From CAMEON01 sp045531965 (GTDB taxonomy: Bacteria; Bacillota; Clostridia; Oscillospirales; CAG-272): a stretch of DNA of 64,000 bases. Under the pieces are notes generated by a model. It searched no databases and was not told the origin of the DNA. It worked only from the letters and a program-made list of their open reading frames with translations. A program made the position numbers and the translations under genes. Every line of letters begins with the position of its first letter. Position 1 is the stretch's first letter. Below are positions 49,566 through 58,600 of the stretch, piece by piece. The stretch spans positions 1 to 64,000 of the forward strand of contig JAZSFA010000097.1 of the NCBI GenBank assembly GCA_045531965.1. The letters are read 5' to 3'.

Positions 49566-52500
49566 ATGAAAAATCAAACCAAAGTATCCTTTGAAAAGAA
49601 AATCTTTTCGGTCTTTTTCCTGCTTCTCTTCGTTGTAGCCATGATGCTTCTCATGACTATAACGGCATCGGCAAACGACGTCACCGTGTTATTTACCAGT
49701 CAAATTCCAGATAATGAAGACGTGAAGCTGAAAGAGGATACGGTCATTTACGTAGACACCCCTCGGGTTCTGTCCTCCATTACAGGCGATTACAATCTGA
49801 CCATTCGCGGAGAGGAAAACCTGATCATCAACGCCAGGAATTTCTCTGCCATTGATGTCAATTCTTTGTCGGTTAGCACGAATCTTACAGCTACCAGCAC
49901 GAGTGACAGGGTATTTTGCATTGACGCCTACGAGGGATTCACCTTCAACGGCTCTGCGTTGTCTGTAAAGGGTCATGGCGGTATCTATTGCGAATCCGGT
50001 GACGTCATTCTGAACAGCGGAGACATTGAGATCTTCGGTAACGGCCGCGAAGCGATCCGCACCCAAGGCAAGCTGGTGGCTGACGTCCGTACCATCCTTC
50101 TCTCATGCCGTATGGAAGAAGATGCAGAGAAGTGGCACCAATCCGGTGCATATGCCATCGCCGGTATGAACATCAAAGCAAATAATATCGTTTTGGCGGG
50201 AAGAAATGCGGCCGTTTCTCAGCACGGCGACATCTGTCTGGAGGGTAATACCATGGCCCTCGCTACCGAGGATGCCATCGTCAACTATTACGGATCCGTA
50301 GTCCTCAGAAAAACCGCCAAAATCACGAGCGGGGAGACGTATACCGGTATTATCTGCGAGGAGGATATTTCCTTTGAGGGCTTCAACCTTGTGATTGAAG
50401 GCGGTCGAGGCATCGTTTCCGAAAAGGGTAACATCACCCTTGCCGACACTGTGACCGTGAAAGTCAACGGCGATCACGCCATCCGCGCTGCCGGAAAGAT
50501 CACTATGAATGACGGTCATTACAAGATCTACGGCTCGGACAATCAGCATTCCGCCATCTACGGTACGGGTGGACTGGAAATGGCTCCGGTCCTCGACGTT
50601 GTTCTTCCCCATCAGGGTTATGCAGACGATCATACGGTCAGAGATCAGGACGGCTATGCCGCTCACGATTTGGAGATCTGTCGTGCTATTACCGACGTGG
50701 ACGTTTATATCGGCTCTCCCATCGGAGGTTACCTTCCCCCCGAAGGGGATGACGCCTTCTACGGTCTCGACGAGGATATGACCGTGAAGTTCATCATCTG
50801 GTATGAGGACGGCGTCCGCATGAACGCGGGTGACAGGTTTATTTGCGGCAAGTCTTACACCGCCGATATCCGTTTCGTCACCAAAAACGGTGCTTTCTTC
50901 CATCTGGACTCCATGGCCAAGGTCAACGGTAAGTCTCTTAACACATATTCCTATAATGGCCAAACCGAAATTGAGGTAAACGTCAGCTTCGGCAAGTGCC
51001 CGGACCTTGTGGGTCAGGTTGACCTGGACATCAAAGCCCCTGCGGAGGGTGCTACTGCTTCCCTGTCCGTCAGCTATTTTGGTTCCGGCTACGGCGTGCA
51101 TCAGAACAGCGAGAACATCCGCTGGATGGTATCCACCGACGGCAAGAACTACGTTTCCATGACAGCCGGCGAGAAATTTGTAGCGGGCAAGTACTACAAG
51201 GTCTTCATTGACGTACAAACCTCCGCTGACAATTACAAGTTTGTTACCGATACTAGCGGCTCCAGCGTACAGCCCCGCATCGCGGCCACGGTCAACGGTG
51301 CCAAGGCTCAGGTCACTAAGGCATACGATCAAGATCCCCAGACCATTGTGACCGTAAGCTACGACTTCGGCAAGTGTAACGATACCGTCATTGAGGAGAT
51401 CATCATTACCGGTGTGGTCGCTCCCGTGGTAGGTGAACATCCCTCCTACACCTGTACGATTCTTGGCTCGGGTTATCATATCAACACAGAGAAGAATGCT
51501 TCCTATGATGCGTGGTGGGCAACACCTCCTACCCAGTGGCCCTATATTAAAAACGGTATCGGTTGGTTCGACCTGACCAAGGGCGACTGGGTCTACGCCC
51601 ATGAAACCTTTATCGCGGGACACGAGTACCAAGTAAACGTCTATCTTGTCACCGATGACGGCTACACCTTCGCCCACGACAGATATTATGAAATGCTCTT
51701 CACCGTCACGGTCAACGGCCAGGCCGCAGAAGGCAACACCTCCGGCTCCAACGGCCTTTACAACCAGACCATCATGAGCTCCTTCCTTTGCCCCAAGAAG
51801 GAGATCACCAGCATTATCATCCATGATTTAGAGGCGCCCAAGGCTGGGGAGACACCTGACACCGCCGTATCTCCCGCATACCCCGAGTTCTACGCTGTGG
51901 ACAGCGTGACCTGGTATAACGCTGATTACCTGCCCCTGGAGCCCGGTGAGGTCTTTGTGGCTCGCGAGGTTTACTGTGTGGAGATCAAGGTGGTTCCCGG
52001 TTCCCTGGGGGCAAGCGCAACCACCTTCAATCAGTCTCTCACAGCCTACGTCAACGGTCAGGAAGTCATTTCCTACGGTATGGGCGGATGGGACAAGGTG
52101 GAGGTAAGAGCAGGCGCTATCTATATCCGCTACACCTTCAAAAATCCCGCGGCCGCTCCTGAGGTGGCTGTTGAGAGCAATATTTCGGGTATTATCACCG
52201 CCGGCAGAGTTAACGTAAAACCCGAAGTGCTTCTCTATGCCGCCGATGACACCGCATTCGCAAGTCCCCTCTACACCGCTACTGTCAGCGATGGATTTAC
52301 CGTATCCCCCGATCACTACTGGAATTACAGCTTTGAGGGTGTTGCCCTTGGCGATTACGTCCTTGTTATCAAGAAGGTTGGACACGAGACCTATACTACC
52401 CAGATCACGGCCACCGTGGGGCATGTTTTCGTAGAAGATCTCTCTCTCGTCATGCTTCCCTGCGAGCATGAGGGCGGCAAGGCTACTTGCACCGATTTAG

Positions 52501-53672
52501 CTGTTTGTCTCCTTTGCGGTGAGGGTTACGGTGAATTGGATCCCGAAAACCACGCAAGTGACGATACCGCATGGGAGAGAACCGACAACTATCACACCGA
52601 ATACTATGTCTGCTGTGGTGCTGAAATCATTTCTGATGAGTTCCATATGTGGGCAAACGGCTCTTGCACAGTGTGCGGTTACGATTGCGACCACGTCCCC
52701 GGCGACGCAGCCGATTGTGAGAATGACCAGGGTTGTATTCTCTGCGGATTTGTGCTTGTCCCCATGCTTGGACATGATTACACCACTATAGTTACAGCAC
52801 CTACCTGTACCGATAACGGATATACCACCTATACTTGCAACCGTTGCAAATATACCTACGACGGTGACGTTGTAGAAGCCGAGGGTCACAGACCCGGTGA
52901 TCCCGCCGATTGCTATAACGATCAGGGATGCGTCCTTTGCGGCGCGATTCTGGCCGATAAGTTAGGCCATGATTACAAGAGTGAGGTCACAGCGCCCACC
53001 TGCACCGATAAGGGTTATACCACATTTACATGTACCCGTTGTGGCGACAGCTACGTTGGTGATGAGGTAGCCCCTAAGGGTCATACTCCCGGTGCGGCAG
53101 CTACTTGTACCGCCAATCAGACTTGTACGGTCTGCGGTACCGTGGTAGCCGGCAAGCTGGGTCACGATTACAAGGCTGAGGTCACAGCTCCCACCTGCAC
53201 CGACAAGGGTTACACCACTCACACCTGCGCTCGCTGCAATGACAGCTATACCGACACCGAAGTTGCCGCCAAGGGTCACACCCCCGGCGATTGGATCGTG
53301 GATAAAGAGCCTGCGGCAGGCGTGGAAGGCAGCAAACATAAAGAATGTATGGCTTGCGGCAAGACCTTGGAGACCGCAGTCATGGAAGCATTACCCACGG
53401 AGACCGAGGCGGAAACTGAGCTCGAAACAGAACTTCGAACGGAGCCTGAAACCGAAGCAAAAACAGAAATGCCTGCTGAACTTCCCACGGAACCCGATAC
53501 CGATCCTCCCGCGGAAAGCCAGACAGTTTTGGCTGACGATACGACGGCAAATACAGAAAATGCCCCCGGAAAGAAGGGATGCTCCGGCAATATGGGCGGA
53601 TATGCTTCCCTGCTCCTTCTGATGCTTGCAACAGTTCCCGTAATCTTCAAACGCCCAAAAGAACATGTATAA
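49566..53672 (+). CDS. Large surface protein 3 of 3 (beta-helix head, 65-residue CxxC repeats)
   Basis: 1368 aa; ATG behind AAAAAGGAG that overlaps the end of gene 2. Signal peptide ending ITASAND. Residues about 35-350 are a right-handed beta-helix-like domain (SGDVILNSGDIEIFG units). About 370-870 holds four related beta-sandwich repeats. About 880-960 resembles a carboxypeptidase-regulatory/CBM-like fold. About 970-1240 is a CxxC region with 65-residue (195-bp) repeats starting at 52773, 52968 and 53163 (GHDY...VTAPTCTD). A Glu/Thr/Pro linker follows, then GCSGNMGG, a membrane helix and a basic tail. This anchor differs from those of genes 1 and 2 but resembles the convergent gene at 53715. 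The terminator at 53681 follows. Confidence 0.88.
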   Translation: MKNQTKVSFEKKIFSVFFLLLFVVAMMLLMTITASANDVTVLFTSQIPDNEDVKLKEDTVIYVDTPRVLSSITGDYNLTIRGEENLIINARNFSAIDVNSLSVSTNLTATSTSDRVFCIDAYEGFTFNGSALSVKGHGGIYCESGDVILNSGDIEIFGNGREAIRTQGKLVADVRTILLSCRMEEDAEKWHQSGAYAIAGMNIKANNIVLAGRNAAVSQHGDICLEGNTMALATEDAIVNYYGSVVLRKTAKITSGETYTGIICEEDISFEGFNLVIEGGRGIVSEKGNITLADTVTVKVNGDHAIRAAGKITMNDGHYKIYGSDNQHSAIYGTGGLEMAPVLDVVLPHQGYADDHTVRDQDGYAAHDLEICRAITDVDVYIGSPIGGYLPPEGDDAFYGLDEDMTVKFIIWYEDGVRMNAGDRFICGKSYTADIRFVTKNGAFFHLDSMAKVNGKSLNTYSYNGQTEIEVNVSFGKCPDLVGQVDLDIKAPAEGATASLSVSYFGSGYGVHQNSENIRWMVSTDGKNYVSMTAGEKFVAGKYYKVFIDVQTSADNYKFVTDTSGSSVQPRIAATVNGAKAQVTKAYDQDPQTIVTVSYDFGKCNDTVIEEIIITGVVAPVVGEHPSYTCTILGSGYHINTEKNASYDAWWATPPTQWPYIKNGIGWFDLTKGDWVYAHETFIAGHEYQVNVYLVTDDGYTFAHDRYYEMLFTVTVNGQAAEGNTSGSNGLYNQTIMSSFLCPKKEITSIIIHDLEAPKAGETPDTAVSPAYPEFYAVDSVTWYNADYLPLEPGEVFVAREVYCVEIKVVPGSLGASATTFNQSLTAYVNGQEVISYGMGGWDKVEVRAGAIYIRYTFKNPAAAPEVAVESNISGIITAGRVNVKPEVLLYAADDTAFASPLYTATVSDGFTVSPDHYWNYSFEGVALGDYVLVIKKVGHETYTTQITATVGHVFVEDLSLVMLPCEHEGGKATCTDLAVCLLCGEGYGELDPENHASDDTAWERTDNYHTEYYVCCGAEIISDEFHMWANGSCTVCGYDCDHVPGDAADCENDQGCILCGFVLVPMLGHDYTTIVTAPTCTDNGYTTYTCNRCKYTYDGDVVEAEGHRPGDPADCYNDQGCVLCGAILADKLGHDYKSEVTAPTCTDKGYTTFTCTRCGDSYVGDEVAPKGHTPGAAATCTANQTCTVCGTVVAGKLGHDYKAEVTAPTCTDKGYTTHTCARCNDSYTDTEVAAKGHTPGDWIVDKEPAAGVEGSKHKECMACGKTLETAVMEALPTETEAETELETELRTEPETEAKTEMPAELPTEPDTDPPAESQTVLADDTTANTENAPGKKGCSGNMGGYASLLLLMLATVPVIFKRPKEHV

Positions 53673-53680
53673 AAAAACAC

Positions 53681-53710
53681 ATCGCCCCTGTGCTGAAGCA
53701 CAGGGGCGAT
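53681..53710 (+). terminator. Shared terminator between convergent genes
   Basis: A 13-bp stem ATCGCCCCTGTGC / GCACAGGGGCGAT, TGAA loop, T-run after it and A-run before it, so it serves surface gene 3 (plus) and the glycosidase-like gene (minus). Its arms resemble those of the hairpin at 40702-40738. Confidence 0.9.
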
Positions 53711-53714
53711 TTTC

Positions 53715-55373
53715 TTATCCTTTGTCTATATTATCTTTGCGACGATTCAAAACAGGCATGACGGCAACAACCAAAAATAATAGCCCTGCGCCTCCGCAGA
53801 TGACGGAATCACAGCCTGCCGTTGTCTCCTCGGTAGCAGGCTCGGTTTTTGTTTCGGTCTTGTCCTCGATGGCGCTATCGGTGGGTGCTTCGGTAGGTGC
53901 TTCTGTAGGTAGTTCTGTGACAGGTTCAGTAGGTGCCTCGGTAGGGGCTTCGGTCTCCACGGGCGGCTCGTCGGTGCGAAGACGGTAAAGTCTTCCCTCG
54001 CCTGCCAGGAAGCTTTCTTCCATCACACCATCTTTGATCTCCACAGGAACATACTCACCGGTAAGCGGATCAAAATATTCCAGCCACTTGACATCTTCGG
54101 AAAGGGATAGGTTGAATTTGCCAACCATTTTTTTCCTCACTGAGTTTTTGTTGAAGATCATAATATAATGATCATCACCCTCTTTGGGCTCCATCACACT
54201 GATGATAAACTCGCTTCTGCGTCCTTCGGGCTGAATGAAAAAGTCCTCAGGGAGATACTCCACGTTTGCTGTTTGCTTATCTGTATGGTATGCGTGAGCC
54301 ACATCCTGATTCATGAGGATAGAGGAAAGCCCTCTGACTTCCCAGTTCAGCTCGCTGAAGGCGGCGAACAGCTCAGGGTCACGAATGGTACCGTCACGGT
54401 AGATAAGGGAATCCCGGAAGCCCTCGCCCTCGGTATCAGAAGAGCCGGGACAGACCAAATTGAACCAGGACAGGGCTTTGAATCCGTATGTCAAATAGGC
54501 GTAAACATTCCAGCGCATCTCATTGACAGTAGGCATTCTGGTCCCATTCCATGCAGTCGATTGTGGGAAGCCATGGGTTTTGAGCTTGCCGTTTTCATAT
54601 GCCACCTTGCGGAGCACCTCCATATCGGCAAAGATGTCGGTCAACACCACGCCGCCGTCGCGGAAGGGGTAGTAGTCGTGAGACAGATACTCGATGTTCT
54701 CCGCACCGATAGTCTGCACAAAATTGGTAACATGCTCCTCGTAGGTACCGCCCAGTGCCCATTCCGGGGCGTAGCTGGGGAAAAGGTTGACCATGGGATA
54801 GCGGGTAGGATCCTGTTCGCGGTAAAGCTTTACCAAACGGGCAATCTCGGGGAACTTGTCGGCGGTAGGTTCATCCACCACATGATAGCCCACGCAATGC
54901 TCCTTGCCTTCGGCAAACTCCACGCCAATGGCGATGTTCTTCTCTGCCATGCTCCCGTTCATCTGATAGATCATATTGCGCTTGGCATACTGCTCTTCGA
55001 TGTTGTTCCAGTAGTCGGCGTCGTACATATATCCCGACCCGAAATCGCGAGGAAACATATTGAAGTTAAGGCCCGCGGCTGCCATCTGGTCCAGCTGATA
55101 CTCGTAACTATCTTTTTCAAAGGAGTAAAATGACACCCAAGAGCCAATGAGCAGGTCGTCAGTAGTGACATCGTCTGCCATGATCTTTTCACGCCACGCT
55201 TTCTTTTTTGCCTCATACGCTGTGTCTGCATCGCTAACATCATCATTGTCTGCGGCATAGGTCGTCAAAGGAGTCAGCACCACGGTTAATAGGGCTGAAA
55301 GGATCATGACAACGCTCAAGATTCGACAAAGAGCGCGAAGGCACCTATCGTTTTTCTGCTTTTTCATAAACAT
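53715..55373 (-). CDS. Secreted glycoside-hydrolase-like protein with C-terminal anchor
   Basis: 552 aa from ATG 55373 (ATG 55367 also possible); AAAGGAG lies upstream, and longer starts would overlap the promoter -10 at 55408. Signal peptide to about residue 44 (LTTYAADN). Residues about 75-390 look like a (beta/alpha)8 glycosidase: IGSWVSFYSF, GYHVVDEPTAD (candidate acid/base Glu before Pro) and KALSWFNLVCPG fit a clan GH-A type barrel such as GH42/GH5 relatives. About 400-475 is a small beta domain. Repeated PTEAPTEP linkers follow, then GCDSVICGG, a membrane helix and RRKD, so it is surface-anchored. The substrate cannot be told. A CcpA-like site lies in its promoter. Confidence 0.75.
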   Translation of the reverse strand: MFMKKQKNDRCLRALCRILSVVMILSALLTVVLTPLTTYAADNDDVSDADTAYEAKKKAWREKIMADDVTTDDLLIGSWVSFYSFEKDSYEYQLDQMAAAGLNFNMFPRDFGSGYMYDADYWNNIEEQYAKRNMIYQMNGSMAEKNIAIGVEFAEGKEHCVGYHVVDEPTADKFPEIARLVKLYREQDPTRYPMVNLFPSYAPEWALGGTYEEHVTNFVQTIGAENIEYLSHDYYPFRDGGVVLTDIFADMEVLRKVAYENGKLKTHGFPQSTAWNGTRMPTVNEMRWNVYAYLTYGFKALSWFNLVCPGSSDTEGEGFRDSLIYRDGTIRDPELFAAFSELNWEVRGLSSILMNQDVAHAYHTDKQTANVEYLPEDFFIQPEGRRSEFIISVMEPKEGDDHYIMIFNKNSVRKKMVGKFNLSLSEDVKWLEYFDPLTGEYVPVEIKDGVMEESFLAGEGRLYRLRTDEPPVETEAPTEAPTEPVTELPTEAPTEAPTDSAIEDKTETKTEPATEETTAGCDSVICGGAGLLFLVVAVMPVLNRRKDNIDKG

Positions 55374-55407
55374 TGATCTCCTTTTGAGGAATAATATTGG
55401 CACGAAT

Positions 55408-55436
55408 ATTATAACATATCGAAACCGATTTCACAA
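55408..55436 (-). promoter_or_regulatory. Promoter with a cre-like site (glycosidase-like gene)
   Basis: TTGTGA (55431-55436), 17 bp, TATAAT (55408-55413) on the minus strand. Between them TGAAATCGGTTTCG (55420-55433) fits the catabolite-response pattern TGNAANCGNTTNCA at all fixed positions but the last, a placement that would block transcription. The 309-bp gap to the next gene holds this and the divergent promoter at 55571; nothing else is seen. Confidence 0.6.
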
Positions 55437-55570
55437 GAGAAAGATTTCATTTTTATCAAATTAAGCAATGTGAACAAAAATATAGCATCATTTTTTCATA
55501 CAGAACAAGGTTCTCTTTTATTCCTACTGTTTTTTGCCTTGTAACATTATGTTATTCTGACAAAAAAATC

Positions 55571-55599
55571 TTGACACAGTACACAAATTATTGTATAAT
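55571..55599 (+). promoter_or_regulatory. Consensus promoter of the 1422-aa lipoprotein gene
   Basis: Perfect TTGACA (55571-55576), 17 bp, perfect TATAAT (55594-55599), with an 80-nt leader to the start codon at 55683. Confidence 0.85.
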
Positions 55600-55682
55600 T
55601 GTGAAAAGAGGATTTCGACGAGACCCTATTTTGCCCATGCTCCAAAGTAATCATCCTTACATTTCAGAAAGGTAATCTCTTT

Positions 55683-58600
55683 ATGAAATTGAGACAAATG
55701 CTATTGACAGTCCTGTGTTTTTCCCTCTCATTGAGCGGATGCCTTGCCTCTTGCGGAGGCAAAAAAGCCCCCTCCGAAGACATATCCAACACAGAAAGCA
55801 GTCCCCTCGGCACCGAAAGCGAATTCGGTGCTGACACAGAAACCGAGACAGAGGTTGGCGAAGAATACGTAGAGCCTGTGATCACCGGTCCCTATGCTGA
55901 CACCATTATGCAAGCCAATCGTATGGCAGATGGCGTACAGGCTTACTATGCCAACGCCAAGCGGACATCCTACCGCATTGAAAACATGAATATGCGGCTG
56001 AATTATGAACTTTCCTCCGCCAAGCCCAATCTTATAACAGCTTTATCCAACACACAAGGGAAAAACTACGTTGAAAACACCATGGATGTTTTCATTACCA
56101 TGGCAGATGGAACGACCTATCTGGCTTCCGAATCCACCGCTGCCCCTCACACCAACGTTTACCGTATGGGCTACTATTATTACGATGCTCACATTATGGG
56201 ACAGAACTTTATGGGCGGTTCCGCTATCCTGAAAGAGATGCCCTTTACGGTGAGCAGAAATACCATCAAAGGCAATCAGGTTTTGGGATTGTCGGTTTCC
56301 GATGGCATTATTTCCTACACGGCTGACGGCATCGATCCCTACGTTTACACCCCCAACAACAAGAATCTGAAGGGACAGGGCTTCAATGCAGACGAGTACA
56401 ACGCCGTACAGTTTTCGGTCAAGTCCACCGCCACCGAGGGATTTCTGTATTTTATCGCAGGTTCCCGCACAGGACACACCGATGAGCAGAAAGTTCGCTT
56501 CGATCTGGAGGCAAACGGAGAGTGGAACACCTACACCGTGGTGCTGAACACGGTTCCCGATTACACGGACAAGGTCACTTCCCTTCGCTTTGATATAGGC
56601 AACAGCGGTGAGAAGGTAGAGATCAAGGATATCAAGGCTGTCAAGCTGGACACCTCTGCCCCCGCCATTCTTCTGGACAGAACCTTCCACACCTACTCTG
56701 ACAAGATGAACCAGGTGCTTCATTTCGTAGCCTCCCAGCAGGTTGAAGGCATTGAGGGCATGGGCTTTGTGACCCGTATCCCCGCCGACACCGTGGCAAA
56801 GCTTTTGGTCAAGGATCGGAACGGTATCCACGAGGATCTGGACGGTGTGGATTTCTCCACCGTTGAGTACGCGGGCTTTGACGTTAAGGAAGCCGGTATT
56901 CTGGGCTTTATCCTGCTGCCCCACGAAAATAGCGGCAAGCTGGAAATCGCCTTAAAAGACGGTGTATACACAATCACTCAAACAGCTTGTCCCGAGGGAG
57001 GAATATTGCGTGCTGATCCCAACACCACCGCCGATGACTTCTACATGGGGCACCGTCTTTACACAGACGAAAGCCATGATTTCACCGTTTTCCTACGTGA
57101 AGCAGAATTCGAGCGCCATCCCTTAGAAACGGTCAGCGGTTCTACCTATCTGGGTTACGATGTACTGAGGGGCGCGTACAAGTTCAAGATCGGCGGCACG
57201 GGCTTTAACGAGCCCTTCTTCACCGAGCAGAACCGTCACTACGCCTCAGATATAACGGTTGAGGGCGATACGGATGACCGCAACATTTACGTATACACCT
57301 ACTTCGAGGGTGGATGCGGCGAAAACGCGTTGGTCCTGGACAAGAACGATATGCTCCTGCCCATTCCCGTTATGATCTACAAGAACTTCAAGGGTGAGAA
57401 CGAGGAGCCGATCTTCGATCCCGGTGATCCCTCCTATTCAGAGACCTATTTCCCCATTTCGGTGAAGGCGGGCAGTAAAACCGAGCTGACGGTTCTGAAT
57501 CTCTATATGAACTGGGGTCAGATCCCCCTGAAACAGCTCTCCTCCATTCAGTTCTTCTGGCCCTACTATCATCTGTCTCTGGGTACCACCGAGACCAGCT
57601 GTATCAGCCCTCTGTACGGTGCCAGAGATCTGTGGACGTTGCCTGATTTCCGCTCCATGTCCATGCCATATTGGTTTGAGCTTCCTGAGGGTCAGGGCTA
57701 CAGCAATCAGCCCCAGCACACCCACGGCGGCTTCCAGTATTTCCTGCAATACACCGACAAGAACGGGAACTACGCCGCCACCGAGAACGATCACAACGAC
57801 ATCATCTCCTCGGGTCCCGTCTACACCGACGTAAAGATGGACTATATTTCGGATGACGGTCGCATCAAGGTCTCCTACAACCACCTGGAGCTTCCAGAGA
57901 CTGACGAGCTTCGTGCTTACTACGAGATCAATTACGAGGTATTGGAGGACATCTCCATTGCCGATTTCGCCAAGGATTTCTCCTTCTATTCTCTGGAAGG
58001 GTACGCGGGCAAGTATCAAAAAATCGGATATTTGGGTGAAAATCATCAGATCATACACGGAGAAGTCAACGACAAAGACACCGCTGAGATCCTCAAGCTG
58101 GGCGAAAATTACCCCTACGCGGCACTTTACGATCTGAAGGCAGACACGCCTGATTGGGAACAAAACAACGTAAATCTCGGCTTTGTGGTTTACGATTCCA
58201 GCTTCACCATTGGCGGCAAGGACTGCGACGCGGGCTTTGTTCTGGTGGGCAGAAACGCCAAGTACAGTCTCTCCCTTGATCTTGGCGAGGTCACCCTTAA
58301 GAAGGGCGACACCATGAAGCTCTGTCTCATCATCTCCCCTTGGGGCTTTTATGATTCTGTTGACGATAGCCATATGCAAAAGATCCGAGAGAACACCTGC
58401 CTGAAGGGGCTGAAGCTGACGGTACAGGACGGCGAGGCATTGAACAGCGTGTATCTGCCCAAGGTGAAGTCTACCAACGGCAAGTCTGCCGAGTTTACAA
58501 TTTCCGGCGGCTCCAACAATAAGGCTGTTCGAGTATACGGCTTTGACATGCTGACCGCCCCCGTTATCTATGAAAAGATCGACGGCAAGTGGGTAGAGCT

